Of a DNA stretch of 64,000 bases, positions 54,528-63,561 are shown piece after piece (position 1 is the first letter of the stretch; the number at the start of each line of letters is the position of its first letter). The notes under the pieces are model-generated. The model was not told the origin of the DNA, made no database searches, and was given only the letters and a program-made list of their open reading frames with translations. The position numbers were made by a program, and so were the translations under genes. The DNA comes from Nocardioides eburneiflavus. GTDB taxonomy: Bacteria; Actinomycetota; Actinomycetes; Propionibacteriales; Nocardioidaceae. The DNA is taken from NCBI RefSeq assembly GCF_004785795.1, contig NZ_SRRO01000001.1, positions 3,348,001 to 3,412,000 on the forward strand, written 5' to 3'.

Positions 54528-55817
54528 TCAGCGGCCGTGCGCCCGCCCGGTGCGTACGTCGACCCACACGAGGCGGTGGTCGCTCGCCGGGAAGGGGAAC
54601 GTGCCCACCAGCCGGGTGAACAGCGGGTCGGCCGACGTCAGCCAGTAGACGCCGGAGTTCCGCACCGTCAGGCGCTTGCTCGGCAGGACGTAGTCGGCGC
54701 GGAGGTTGCCCGGTGCGCCGTCGGCGAAGTCCGCGGTGTCCTCGGCGGCCGGGCCGGTGTGGGTGAGGTTGGCGCCCCCGTCGCGGGTGGCTGCCTCCAC
54801 CGCGCCGGCCGACGTCGGGTGCGGGTCCCGGACCCGTGGGTGGTCGAGCAGCTGGAGGATCGCGTCGTCGTAGGAGTCGCCGTCGAACGGGTCGGCGTTC
54901 TGGTCGCCGGCGATGACGAAGTCCTGCCCGCGCCCCAGGCCACCTCTGCCGCCCTCGTCGTCGTAGATGTACGCGGCCGTGCGCCCGCCGGCGACGTAGT
55001 CGGCCCAGAAGCGGATCTCGTCGTGGTTGCGCGTGCCGTTGCGGTCCTCCGCGCCGTCGAAGGTGGGCGGCGTCGGGTGGGAGACGAGGAAGTGGACCGG
55101 CTTGCGGCCGGGCACCTCGATGGGCACGTCCCAGTGCGACTTCGACGACAGCCGGAAGACGCCGAGCTCCTCAGGTGAGTACCAGTCCGCCGGCTCGGGC
55201 GTGGCCGGGTCGTCGGGCAGCACCGCACCGGGCATGTCCTTCCAGAGGAAGTGCTGGAAGGTGCGGACGTCGTCGGTGGCGATGGGGTACTTCGAGTAGA
55301 CGACCATGCCGAACTGGCCCGGGAAGAGGCCGAAGCCGAAGGCGTCGTCACCGCCGCCGACGACGCCGTTGTTGTTGAGGTCGAACTCGCTGGGGACGCC
55401 GGTGTTGCTGGGCGCGACGAAGTAGTAGGGGTAGTCGACGGGCGCGGCGCCGTTGTGGCCCACCTCGAGGTAGTTCTCCCGGAACAGCTCGGCTGCCAGC
55501 CCGCCCTCGACGTGGTCGAACTCGTTGACCAGCACGACGTCGGGGTTCGTACGCTGGATGGTCTCCGCGACAGCGGCGGCCTGCGCGTTGCCCGGGGTGG
55601 AGAGGTCGGTGACGAGCTGCCCCGGTGCGTTGCGGTTGAGGGAGGCGTTGAAGGTCGCGAACCGGGTCGCTGTGGGCTTGCCGGGCGTGTCGGCCTTGGC
55701 CGCGGGTGCGGTGGCGGCCGGGGTCGCGGCGCCGGTGACGGCGAATGCCGCGACGGCGAGTGCCGCGACGGCGGCAAGGGCGAGGCGGGCGGGCCGGATT
55801 CGCATGTGGGTACGCAT
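54528..55817 (-). CDS. Secreted endonuclease/exonuclease/phosphatase-family protein
   Basis: 429 residues with a signal peptide (LALAAVAALAVAAFAVTGAA). The EEP fold is clear: ATRFATFNASLNR (metal Asn), VVLVNEFDHVEGG (Glu), LVSHPTPPTFDG (His), VIAGDQNADPFDGDS (Asp-Asn) and FPASDHRLVWVDV (Asp-His). Substrates of such exported enzymes include DNA, phospholipids and phosphoesters. GGAAGG precedes the ATG. It lies upstream of phoX on the same strand, making a plausible phosphate-scavenging pair. Confidence 0.87.
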   Translation of the reverse strand: MRTHMRIRPARLALAAVAALAVAAFAVTGAATPAATAPAAKADTPGKPTATRFATFNASLNRNAPGQLVTDLSTPGNAQAAAVAETIQRTNPDVVLVNEFDHVEGGLAAELFRENYLEVGHNGAAPVDYPYYFVAPSNTGVPSEFDLNNNGVVGGGDDAFGFGLFPGQFGMVVYSKYPIATDDVRTFQHFLWKDMPGAVLPDDPATPEPADWYSPEELGVFRLSSKSHWDVPIEVPGRKPVHFLVSHPTPPTFDGAEDRNGTRNHDEIRFWADYVAGGRTAAYIYDDEGGRGGLGRGQDFVIAGDQNADPFDGDSYDDAILQLLDHPRVRDPHPTSAGAVEAATRDGGANLTHTGPAAEDTADFADGAPGNLRADYVLPSKRLTVRNSGVYWLTSADPLFTRLVGTFPFPASDHRLVWVDVRTGRAHGR

Positions 55818-56014
55818 GGGGGTGCCTTCCGGGAGGGGGTCTCGCCAACCTACGACGGACCTCGCCGGCCGTGGAAGGCAGGACGTGACGGTTTCGGCCG
55901 GGGGTCGCCGCGTGTTCGCCGGAGTGTCACGTGCGTAACAGTTGGGCCCGGTCTGGCGCTGTACTCGTGAAGAGGCGTGGCGAGTCAGGCCACGCCGCTA
56001 CCAGGAGGAACTTC

Positions 56015-56422
56015 ATGTCTGTCTCCACCCGCATCAGCGGAATCGCGGCCACCGCCGCGATCGCCTTCGCCGGCTTCGCGGTCGCTCCGTCGGCCACCGC
56101 CGACGAGACCCCCGAGACGGTGCCCTGCGCCTCGCAGCAGGCCAAGGTCGACAAGGCCGAGGAGGCCCTCGAGCGCGTCACCGCGGTCTTCGCGCGCCAG
56201 CAGGCCAAGGTCAAGAAGGCCAAGAAGGTCGTCGAGAAGGCCGAGGCCGGCCGCGAGAAGGCGGCCGCGCGCAAGGCGCTCGCGGAGGCCAGGGAGAAGA
56301 AGAACGACACCAAGGTGACCAAGCGTGCCCAGCAGCAGCGCCTGGCCAAGGCCGAGGAGCGCCTGGCCACGTGCGAGGCCGAGCAGGTGACCCCGACGGA
56401 GACGCCGACCACCACGGCCTGA
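56015..56422 (+). CDS. Secreted coiled-coil protein
   Basis: 135 residues: signal peptide ending ATA-DE, then about 75 residues of heptad-rich Lys/Glu/Ala helix (VDKAEEALERVTAVFARQQA and onward) bounded by two cysteines (VPCASQQ, LATCEAE) that could staple a hairpin or dimer, and a short Thr/Pro tail. No family recognised. AGGAGG seven bases before the ATG; a hairpin terminator follows. Divergent from the EEP gene. Confidence 0.72.
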   Translation: MSVSTRISGIAATAAIAFAGFAVAPSATADETPETVPCASQQAKVDKAEEALERVTAVFARQQAKVKKAKKVVEKAEAGREKAAARKALAEAREKKNDTKVTKRAQQQRLAKAEERLATCEAEQVTPTETPTTTA

Positions 56423-56438
56423 CGCGTCTGACGCACAC

Positions 56439-56469
56439 GGACCTCCCACGGCTCGCCCGTGGGGGGTCC
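56439..56469 (+). terminator. Terminator hairpin after the coiled-coil gene
   Basis: GGACCTCCCACGG and CCGTGGGGGGTCC form a 13-bp stem with one T-G wobble and a five-base loop, 17 bases after the stop codon. Confidence 0.75.
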
Positions 56470-56528
56470 TGCCGTTCCCGGCCGCCGCGGACGCGGACGT
56501 GACGGGCGCGCCTGAGATGCTTGCGCCC

Positions 56529-57143
56529 GTGATCCCCAGCCCGCGGCGTACGGCCATGCTCCTCGTCGGATGCCTCGTGCTCGGCACGGGAGTCGCGCTG
56601 CTGCTCGCGGCGGACCTCGGTTCCGACGGCTACTCCACGTTCGTCAACGGACTGACCATCACGACGGGCGTCGACTTCTGGGTCGTGAACCTCGTGGTCG
56701 GCGTCGTGCTGGTGGCGCTGGCGGCCCTGCGGAGGGTCCGCCCGGGCGTCGGCACGGTGGTGCAGGTGGTGCTGGTCGGTGTGACGGTGTCCGTCGTGCT
56801 CGACCTGCTGGCCACCCCGGACTCCCTGGCGTGGCGGGTGGCACTGCTCGCGGCGGCGTTCCCGGTGCTGGCCGTCGGCATCGCGGTCTACCTCGGGAGC
56901 CACACCGGGGCGGGGCCCGCGGAAGCGGCAGCACTCGCGTGGGACCCACCGGTGCCGTTCAGGTGGAGCTACAGCCTGGTGCAGGGAGGGGGAGCGTTCG
57001 GTGGCTGGCTACTCGGTGCGACCGTCGGGGTCGGCACGGTCGCGGTGATCCTGCTCCTCGGGCCCGCTGTGGACCTGGCCGCCCGGATGCTGCGGGTGGA
57101 CGTCCACCAGGTGACGGATCCCGTCTCCGAGGATGCTGCCTGA
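56529..57143 (+). CDS. YczE/YitT-like membrane protein
   Basis: 204 residues if started at the GTG with -10 GATGCT seven bases upstream; in-frame starts at 56499 and 56517 are possible. Five to six membrane helices. LLLAADLGSDGYSTFVNGL and GAGPAEAAALA ... GGWLLGATVGVGTVAVILLL follow the YczE pattern of integral membrane proteins often paired with GntR or MerR regulators. Function unknown. Convergent with hsp20. Confidence 0.75.
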   Translation: MIPSPRRTAMLLVGCLVLGTGVALLLAADLGSDGYSTFVNGLTITTGVDFWVVNLVVGVVLVALAALRRVRPGVGTVVQVVLVGVTVSVVLDLLATPDSLAWRVALLAAAFPVLAVGIAVYLGSHTGAGPAEAAALAWDPPVPFRWSYSLVQGGGAFGGWLLGATVGVGTVAVILLLGPAVDLAARMLRVDVHQVTDPVSEDAA

Positions 57144-57208
57144 CGTGCGGTCGCGCGACCGCGGCACACTGCGCAAGGGCTGCGGCCGCGCGACCCAGGG
57201 GTGAGGGA

Positions 57209-57646
57209 TCAGGTGGTCAGCTCGGCGTGCTCACCGGCACGACCGGACGCGGACTGCGAGATCTCGATCTTGCGGGGCTTGGCCTTCTCGGCGACCGGCA
57301 CGACCAGGCGCAGCACGCCGTCGGAGTAGGCCGCCTCGATCCGGTCGAGATCGAGGTTGTCGCCGAGCACAAGCTGGCGGCTGAAGGCACCGCGGGGCCG
57401 CTCGGCCGCCAGCGGCTCCCAGTCGCCGTTGCGGGCGACCCGCTCGGCGCGCACGGTCAGCACGTTGCGCTCGACGTCGAGGTCGATGCTCTCCGTGCTG
57501 ACGCCCGGCAGGTCGAACTCGATGACGAAGCGGTCGCCCTCGCGCCACGCGTCCATCGGCATGGCGGCCGGGCGGTTGGTGGTGCCCATCAGCTGCTGGG
57601 TGAGCCGGTCGAGGTCACGGAACGGGTCGGTGTTTCGCAGCAGCAT
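57209..57646 (-). CDS. Hsp20/alpha-crystallin small heat-shock protein
   Basis: 145 residues. N-terminal [15 protein letters not shown], central alpha-crystallin domain with [21 protein letters not shown] and the closing [24 protein letters not shown]-independent holdase. ATG at 57646 has AGGAGG seven bases upstream. Divergent from a MerR/HspR-like gene with a palindrome and an AT-rich promoter between them, so it is probably controlled by that regulator. Confidence 0.94.
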   Translation of the reverse strand: MLLRNTDPFRDLDRLTQQLMGTTNRPAAMPMDAWREGDRFVIEFDLPGVSTESIDLDVERNVLTVRAERVARNGDWEPLAAERPRGAFSRQLVLGDNLDLDRIEAAYSDGVLRLVVPVAEKAKPRKIEISQSASGRAGEHAELTT

Positions 57647-57686
57647 CGTGTCCTCCTGGATCTGACGGTGGACCTCGCGGTCCACG

Positions 57687-57718
57687 ACCTGTACTTGTGG
57701 TTACAGGTTTTTTATAGT
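57687..57718. promoter_or_regulatory. Palindromic operator and -10 box between hsp20 and merR
   Basis: ACCTGTA (57687-57693) and TACAGGT (57702-57708) form a 22-bp interrupted palindrome, directly followed by an AT-rich run with a plus-strand -10 TATAGT (57713-57718). It contains ACTTGTGG, loosely similar to half of the HspR HAIR consensus. Likely binding site for the adjacent regulator, covering both divergent promoters. Confidence 0.6.
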
Positions 57719-57781
57719 CATCCGATGAGGCAGGATCAAGGCCTGCACCCGAGAAATTTCCTGAGAACCCGAGGAGGGCGC

Positions 57782-58072
57782 ATGGCAGCCAGCGACCACG
57801 GCGTCTACGCCATCTCCGTGGCGGCCGCGATGGTGTCCATGGAGATCCAGAACCTCCGCGTCTACGAGCGGCGCGGCCTGCTGACCCCGGACCGCACGGC
57901 CGGGGGGACGCGGCTCTACAGCGCCGACGACGTGGAGCGCCTCGAGCGGATCCGCGACCTGCTGGCGGACGGGTTGAACCTCGCCGGGATCGCCCGCGTG
58001 CTCGAGCTCGAGGACGAGGTGGTGCGCCTCCGCGCGCTGCTCGGCGAGGCTGCGGGGGAGCGGTCAGCCTGA
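57782..58072 (+). CDS. MerR-family regulator, HspR-like
   Basis: 96 residues. VYAISVAAAMVSMEIQNLRV and YERRGLLTPDRTAGGTRLYS are the MerR winged-helix with the HspR-type opening (YxISVAAELxGMHxQTLRxYE). The C-terminal helix is short and there is no effector domain, as in HspR. AGGAGG upstream. Shares its 5' region with hsp20; overlaps the convergent exonuclease gene by nine bases. Name HspR is avoided because the dnaK operon is not nearby. Confidence 0.85.
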   Translation: MAASDHGVYAISVAAAMVSMEIQNLRVYERRGLLTPDRTAGGTRLYSADDVERLERIRDLLADGLNLAGIARVLELEDEVVRLRALLGEAAGERSA

Positions 58073-59059
58073 CGCCGGCCGGCTGGTCAGCACCCGCACC
58101 GCGAAGTCGGTGGTGAAGTCGTTGTCGAGGAAGCCGACGACCTGGGTGACCCGGTCGAGGTCGAGCGGCAGCAGCCCGCGCGAGCCCGGCACGTCGGGGG
58201 TCAGGCCGAGGTCGAGGTCGTCGCGGCCGGACATCAGCTGCACGTTGAACTCGTAGCGCTCCCGCGCGTCCGGCGCGGACAGCCGGCGTACGACCGTCGC
58301 GCCGACGCGGCGGCCGCCGGTCTCGGCCGACCAGTCGTCGAGGGCGGCGAGGAGGTTGCGGCCCTCCTCGTGGTCGATGTCGGCCCATACGGCGTCCATC
58401 GATCCCGCGACGTCGAGCAGGATCGCCGCGGTCTTCTCGCCGATGCCCTGCACGCCGGGGAGGTTGTCCGAGGAGTCGCCGCGCAGCGCCGCGAAGGCGA
58501 GGTAGTTGGCCGGGCGCACGCCGTACATGTTGAACAGGCGGGCCGGGTTGAGCATCGGCGAGCCGTGGATGCCGCCGTCGATGAGGCGCAGCACCTGGGT
58601 GTGGTGGCTGATGTGGGCGAAGGCGTCGCGGTCGGAGGTGATGATCACGCAGTCCCAGTCGTGGGCCGCCGCCCAGGTCGCTCCCGAGGCGTTGACGTCG
58701 TCGGCCTCGAGCCCGGGCGGAGTGAGGGTGGCGAGGCCGAGCGCGTCGAGCAGCGCACCCGCGCGGTCGAGCTGGTCGACGAGCTCGGGGTCCTTCTCGG
58801 CCCGCCCGGCCTTGTAGTCGGGGTAGCGGTCGCGCCGTACGGACCCGGAGCGGTCGTCGAGGCCGAACAGCACCGCGTCGGGGGCGAAGGAGTCGATGGA
58901 CTCGAGGATCTGGCGCAGCATCCCGTGCAGTGCCCAGATCGGCCGGCCCTGCCGGTCGCGCAGGCCGGTGTGGGAGCGGGCGTGGTGGTTGCGGTGCAGC
59001 AGTGACGGGGCGTCGACGACGAGCAGCAGTCGGCGGGTGCGGGAGGGATTCTGGGGCAT
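58064..59059 (-). CDS. 5'-3' exonuclease (PolA N-domain type)
   Basis: 331 residues, a stand-alone FEN-like nuclease. Metal-binding acids: LLVVDAPSLLHR, LFGLDDRSGSVRRDRYPDYK, PGLEADDVNA and VIITSDRDAFAHIS. The helix-hairpin-helix follows: RGDSSDNLPGVQGIGEKTAA. Removes RNA primers or 5' flaps. ATG at 59059; a -10 TAGGCT lies 13 bases upstream. Confidence 0.92.
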   Translation of the reverse strand: MPQNPSRTRRLLLVVDAPSLLHRNHHARSHTGLRDRQGRPIWALHGMLRQILESIDSFAPDAVLFGLDDRSGSVRRDRYPDYKAGRAEKDPELVDQLDRAGALLDALGLATLTPPGLEADDVNASGATWAAAHDWDCVIITSDRDAFAHISHHTQVLRLIDGGIHGSPMLNPARLFNMYGVRPANYLAFAALRGDSSDNLPGVQGIGEKTAAILLDVAGSMDAVWADIDHEEGRNLLAALDDWSAETGGRRVGATVVRRLSAPDARERYEFNVQLMSGRDDLDLGLTPDVPGSRGLLPLDLDRVTQVVGFLDNDFTTDFAVRVLTSRPASG

Positions 59060-59134
59060 GGCGATCGGCGCCAGCCTAGGTGGTGTTCGTAGGGTCGGAC
59101 CCGTCCGGCCGCCCGCCAACCAAGGAGAGAGACG

Positions 59135-59458
59135 TTGATCTTCATCACCGCCAAGTTCGAGATCAAGCCCGAGCACGCGGACGACTGGCCCCAGATCTCG
59201 CGGGCCTTCACCGAGGCCACCCGCGCGGAGGAGGGGTGCCTGTGGTTCGAGTGGTCGCGCAGCCTCGACGACCCTCACGTGTACGTCCTGGTCGAGGCCT
59301 TCCGCGACGGTGACGCCGGTGGCGCGCACGTGGGGTCGGAGCACTTCAGGGCCGCGCAGGCCGAGCTGCCGCCCTACCTCGCCCGGACGCCCGACATCGT
59401 CAGCACCGAGGTCGACCAGGACGGGTGGAACGAGCTGGGGGAGATGCGGGTCGGCTGA
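59135..59458 (+). CDS. Antibiotic biosynthesis monooxygenase (ABM) domain protein
   Basis: 107 residues, a dimeric ferredoxin-like barrel: IFITAKFEIKPEHADDWPQI, EEGCLWFEWSRSLDDPHVYV, LVEAFRD and a terminal strand IVSTEVDQDG. Such proteins act on quinones or haem, or as small-molecule sensors. TTG start with AAGGAGAG upstream. Convergent with the MerR-ABC operon, nine bases away. Confidence 0.88.
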   Translation: MIFITAKFEIKPEHADDWPQISRAFTEATRAEEGCLWFEWSRSLDDPHVYVLVEAFRDGDAGGAHVGSEHFRAAQAELPPYLARTPDIVSTEVDQDGWNELGEMRVG

Positions 59459-59467
59459 GCGGGTCCG

Positions 59468-60232
59468 TCAGGTGGGCGTCGTGATCCGCCGCGTGTTGGT
59501 CCATCCGGTCCAGCCGTTGTGCTCGAGGCGGCGAAGGATGCGGCGCGCGCCCGGCACCTTGTCGAGGAACACCGCGTCGAGCAGCTCGGCGAGCTCGTCG
59601 GGGAGCTGGTCGCCGTCCCAGGCCTCGTCCGGCGCCGACTCGAGCTCGGCGGTGACCCGGTCGGCCATCGCGTCGAGTCGGGGGTCCTCGGCGTCCCACG
59701 TCACCACCTCGGCGATGTCGCGGTACATCTGGAGCACGCCCGGGTCGTCGAGCTGGGTGTTCTTCGCCTCCATGTAGAGCGGCATCTGCTCCGGGAGCTG
59801 GGCTGCCACCAGGATCCACGCATCGCGCTCGGCCGCGACCATCTCCTCCGGCACGCCGACGTCGCGGAGCCGTTGGACGTAGGCGACGACCTCCGGGGGC
59901 AGCGCGAGGCTGTCGCCCGCGGCCAGCAGCGCGATCCGCTCCCGGTGCCGCTGGCGCTCGCGGATCTCGGCCCGCAGTCGGCGGTCGATGTCCTCGACCG
60001 CGGCCGCGAAGGCGTCCTCGTCGGCGTCGAGCAGCTCCTGCACCCGGGAGAGCGGCACGCCGGCCTCGGCGAGCGTACGGATCCGGATCAGCGCCACGAC
60101 AGCGTCGGCGTCGTAGCGTCGGTAGCCGGAGTGGTCGCGCTCGGGCTCGGGGAGCAGGCCCTTCGCGTGGTAGTGCCGCACCGCGCGGACGGTCACCCCG
60201 GCGTACGCCGCGAGCTGGCTGATGGTGAGCAC
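59468..60232 (-). CDS. MerR-family regulator with long effector domain
   Basis: 254 residues. Winged helix TISQLAAYAGVTVRAVRHYH, then AKGLLPEPERDHSGYRRYDA; dimer coiled coil around residues 70-105; C-terminal alpha-helical domain with many acidic residues, likely the drug sensor. GTG start three bases after the permease stop, so third gene of the ABC operon. Probably autoregulates the exporter. Confidence 0.9.
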   Translation of the reverse strand: MLTISQLAAYAGVTVRAVRHYHAKGLLPEPERDHSGYRRYDADAVVALIRIRTLAEAGVPLSRVQELLDADEDAFAAAVEDIDRRLRAEIRERQRHRERIALLAAGDSLALPPEVVAYVQRLRDVGVPEEMVAAERDAWILVAAQLPEQMPLYMEAKNTQLDDPGVLQMYRDIAEVVTWDAEDPRLDAMADRVTAELESAPDEAWDGDQLPDELAELLDAVFLDKVPGARRILRRLEHNGWTGWTNTRRITTPT

Positions 60233-60235
60233 CGC

Positions 60236-61027
60236 TCACCCGCTCGTACGGCGACGGTAGGAGCGCATGGCCAGAGCGTAGGCCAGCACGAGCAGGCCGA
60301 CGCACCACGCGAGCGCGGTCCGGACGTCGTCGCCGAGGGGCTGCTCGGCGTACAGGCGACGGATGGTGTCGACGATCGAGGTGACCGGCTGGTGCTCGGC
60401 GAACCAGCGCACCGGGCCGGGCATGCCGTCGGTGGGCACGAAGGCAGAGCTCAGGAACGGCAGGAACAGCAACGGGTAGGCGAAGCCGCCGGCGCCGTCG
60501 GGAGACTTCGCGGCGAGGCCGGCGACCACGGCCAGCCAGGTCAGCGCCAGCGTGAACAGGACCATGATCCCCAGCACGGCCAGCCACGCGGCAGGCCCGG
60601 CGCCGGACCGGAAGCCCATCGCGACGGCGACCAGCACGACCAGCGCGAGCGACACGAGGTTGGCGACCAGCGAGGTCAGGACGTGTGCCCACAGGACCGC
60701 GGAGCGGGCGATCGGCATCGAGCGGAGCCGGTCGAGGAAGCCGTTCTGCAGGTCGAGGAAGAGGCGGTAGGACGTGTACGCGACCCCGGACGCGACCGTG
60801 ATGAGCAGGATGCCGGGCAGCAGGTACTCGACGTACGACACCTCGGGCCCGGTGCCGGTGTCGATGGCGCTGCCGAAGACGTAGACGAAGAGCAGCAGCA
60901 TGGCGATCGGGGTGATCGCCGTCGTGATGATGGTGTCGGGGCTCCGCAGGACGTGGCGCAGGGAGCGGCGGGTCAGCACGACGGTGTCGGTCAGCAGGGT
61001 GGCGCTCCCCAGTGCGGCGGTGCTCAT
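60236..61027 (-). CDS. ABC-2 type transporter permease
   Basis: 263 residues with six membrane helices, such as IITTAITPIAMLLLFVYVFG and LLPGILLITVASGVAYTSY. SMPIARSAVLWAHVLTSLVAN is typical of drug or lipid exporters of the DrrB class. ATGA overlap with the ATPase. Substrate unknown. Confidence 0.92.
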   Translation of the reverse strand: MSTAALGSATLLTDTVVLTRRSLRHVLRSPDTIITTAITPIAMLLLFVYVFGSAIDTGTGPEVSYVEYLLPGILLITVASGVAYTSYRLFLDLQNGFLDRLRSMPIARSAVLWAHVLTSLVANLVSLALVVLVAVAMGFRSGAGPAAWLAVLGIMVLFTLALTWLAVVAGLAAKSPDGAGGFAYPLLFLPFLSSAFVPTDGMPGPVRWFAEHQPVTSIVDTIRRLYAEQPLGDDVRTALAWCVGLLVLAYALAMRSYRRRTSG

Positions 61028-61797
61028 GACGCCCTCCCGACCACGGAGAGGAAGATCTCCTCGAGCGAGGGCTGCTTCTCGACGTACTCGACGGTCGCCG
61101 GGGGGAGCAGCGCCTTCAGCTCGGCGAGGGTGCCCTCCACGATGATGCGACCGCCGTGCAGGATCGAGATCCGGTCGGCGAGCTGCTCGGCCTCCTCGAG
61201 GTGCTGGGTGGTGAGGAGGATCGTGGTGCCCTGCGCGGCGAGCTCGCGCACGGTCCGCCAGACCTCGAGGCGGGCCTCGGGGTCGAGGCCGGTCGTGGGC
61301 TCGTCGAGGAAGAGCACCGACGGGTCGCCGACCAGGCTCATCGCGATGTCGAGCCGGCGCCGCATGCCGCCGCTGTAGGCCGCCGCCCGCCGGTCCCCGG
61401 CCTCGGTGAGGCCGAACCGCGCCAGCATGGAGTCGGCGGTGGCGCGCGGGTCAGCGACGTGGCGCAACTGCCCGACCAGCACGAGGTTCTCGTGCCCGGT
61501 GAGGACGTCGTCCACGGCGGTGAACTGCCCCGTCAGGCTGATCGCCTCCCGTACGCGTGCCGCCTCGGCCCCGACGTCGTGCCCGTCGACCGCAGCGCGA
61601 CCTCCGTCGGCCCGCAGGAGGGTGGACAGGATCCGGATCGCCGTCGTCTTCCCGGCGCCGTTGGAGCCGAGGAGGGCGTGGACGGTGCCCGACGCGACGG
61701 TCAGGTCCAGGCCGCGCAGCACGGGGTGGTCGCCGAACGACTTGACGAGGCCGACGACCTCGATCGCCGGTGGCGGGAGTGCAGGTGGGGTGGTCAT
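61024..61797 (-). CDS. ABC transporter ATP-binding protein (DrrA-like)
   Basis: 257 residues. Walker A LLGSNGAGKTTAIRIL, Q-loop SLTGQFTAVDDVLTG, signature YSGGMRRRLDIAMSL, Walker B SVLFLDEPTTGLDP and switch LLTTQHLEEAEQL. First gene of the exporter-MerR operon, resembling daunorubicin-resistance ATPases. The C-terminal tail (VEYVEKQPSLEEIFLSVVGR) is the DrrA-type extension. Confidence 0.95.
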   Translation of the reverse strand: MTTPPALPPPAIEVVGLVKSFGDHPVLRGLDLTVASGTVHALLGSNGAGKTTAIRILSTLLRADGGRAAVDGHDVGAEAARVREAISLTGQFTAVDDVLTGHENLVLVGQLRHVADPRATADSMLARFGLTEAGDRRAAAYSGGMRRRLDIAMSLVGDPSVLFLDEPTTGLDPEARLEVWRTVRELAAQGTTILLTTQHLEEAEQLADRISILHGGRIIVEGTLAELKALLPPATVEYVEKQPSLEEIFLSVVGRAS

Positions 61798-61857
61798 GGA
61801 TCGAGCCTGCAGCCCTGACGCTGCGTCAAGGTCAAGCGCTGATCGCCGTTTCTCGTT

Positions 61858-61898
61858 GGTCGAGTAGCCCGCGAGGGACGAGCGGGCGTATCGAGACC
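61858..61898. repeat. REP-like intergenic palindrome, copy 4
   Basis: GGTCGAGTAGCCCGC and GCGGGCGTATCGAGACC form imperfect arms around a nine-base loop. This type of palindrome is familiar from Nocardioides intergenic regions. It separates the ABC operon from the DUF222 gene. Confidence 0.65.
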
Positions 61899-61979
61899 CA
61901 CCACGAACCCGTCCACAGCCGTCGCTAGAGCCGATGGGCGTTGTCGGCGTTGTCGGTGGGCTCCCCTAGGATCGAACAC

Positions 61980-63491
61980 ATGATCGACGGACTGGCAGCC
62001 GAGGCACGAGGGGTCGCAGACGACCTCTCACCCGCCGACCTGCTCGCCACGATCCGGTCTGCTCGTGAGGACGAGAACCGTGCCGCCGCCCAGCAACTCG
62101 CTCTCGCCGCCCGGTGGGCTGACCTGCACCCGCCCGAGTCGATCCACTCCGCGGCGTCGTTCACGGTTCCGGGGTCGCAGCACGAGGAGCCCATCGCGGG
62201 TGAGGGTGCTCCGCTGGTGGCGGAGTTCTGTTGCGCCGAGCTCGGCACCGTCCTCGGGATCACGTCGACGGCGGCGAAGAAGCTCATCGGTCACGCCCTC
62301 GAGCTGCGCCACCGCCTGCCGCGGTTGTGGGCACAGGTCCACGCCGGTGCGGTGCCGGCGTGGCGGGCCCGGGCGATCGCGGACACCACCATCCACTCCA
62401 CCCCTCCCCTCACGGTCGAGGCGGCCGGGTTCGTCGACGCGCAGGTCGCCGCCGTCGCCGGACGTGTCGGGTCCGCGCAGCTCGACCGGCTCGTCGCCGA
62501 GACCATCAGGCGCTACGACCTCGCGACCGCCGACCCGGCCGCGGACCCGGAGGACGGCTACCTGCACGTCGACCCGCGTCACGTCACCGTGGACACCGAC
62601 GACGTGCACTACGCCGGCACCCTGCGGATCGAGGCCGAGGTCGACATCGCCGACGCCCTCGACCTCGACCGCGCCCTCGCCCACCACGCCGCCACCCAGC
62701 AGGCCCTCGGATCCCTGCTGCCACTCGACGCCCGACGAGCCAAGGCCCTCGGGGACCTCGCCCGGACCCAGACCGCGCTCGAGCTCCTGACCGGGGGGCC
62801 GGGAACGGACCGCGCCAGCGGGCCGGACCCGGACACCCGGAGACAGGACCGGGTGAACCCCGACACCGACACCGACACCGACGCCGATGCCGATGTCGAC
62901 GAGACGCACCTGCCCGCTGCCCGCGAGGTCGTGATCCACGCCCACTTCGACGCCTCCGTCTCCGGCGACACCACGGTCTTCGGTCCCACCGGGCGCATGG
63001 AGAACGGCCAACGCCTCGTCCTGCTCGACCAGATCCAGTCCTGGTGCGCCGACACCCGCACCGAGGTCACCATCAAGCCCGTCATCGACCTCAACACCAC
63101 GCTCACCGCGCAGACGCGGAAGGTCCCGGCAACGATCCGCGAACACGTGATCCTGAGAGATCGCACCTGCGTGTTCCCGCGATGCACCCGCCCCGCACGG
63201 CGCTGCGACGTCGACCACGTCATCCCGTGGGACGACGACGCCGACGCCGAGGGCCGCCCGCAACCCGGCCCGACGACCACGAGCAACCTGGCCTGCCTGT
63301 GCCGGTTCCACCACCGCCTCAAGACCCACTCCCCCTGGCGCTACGAGATGACCGCACCCGGGATCTTCGAGTGGACCTCACCCCACGGCCACCGCTACCG
63401 CCGCGACCACACCGGCACCACCGACCTCGACCCACCGCATCCACCGCATCCGACGGCTCCGCCCGGCATCCCACGACCACGCCGACGATGA
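61980..63491 (+). CDS. DUF222/HNH endonuclease domain protein
   Basis: 503 residues. DUF222 helical region (about 20-370) then a complete HNH with zinc knuckle: CVFPRCTRPARRCDVDHVIPW, TSNLACLCRFHHRLKTH (Asn, Cys, His). A low-complexity linker with DTDTDTDADAD occurs near residue 300. Likely an active nuclease, unlike the paralogue at 42449. Leaderless: -10 TAGGAT seven bases before the ATG. A REP-like palindrome lies upstream. Confidence 0.9.
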   Translation: MIDGLAAEARGVADDLSPADLLATIRSAREDENRAAAQQLALAARWADLHPPESIHSAASFTVPGSQHEEPIAGEGAPLVAEFCCAELGTVLGITSTAAKKLIGHALELRHRLPRLWAQVHAGAVPAWRARAIADTTIHSTPPLTVEAAGFVDAQVAAVAGRVGSAQLDRLVAETIRRYDLATADPAADPEDGYLHVDPRHVTVDTDDVHYAGTLRIEAEVDIADALDLDRALAHHAATQQALGSLLPLDARRAKALGDLARTQTALELLTGGPGTDRASGPDPDTRRQDRVNPDTDTDTDADADVDETHLPAAREVVIHAHFDASVSGDTTVFGPTGRMENGQRLVLLDQIQSWCADTRTEVTIKPVIDLNTTLTAQTRKVPATIREHVILRDRTCVFPRCTRPARRCDVDHVIPWDDDADAEGRPQPGPTTTSNLACLCRFHHRLKTHSPWRYEMTAPGIFEWTSPHGHRYRRDHTGTTDLDPPHPPHPTAPPGIPRPRRR

Positions 63492-63561
63492 CCCCGCCCC
63501 ACACCCCGCCGACCTGACGTTCGCGGGGCTTCGGTGGCGCCCGCACGTCCGGATCCAGCGC

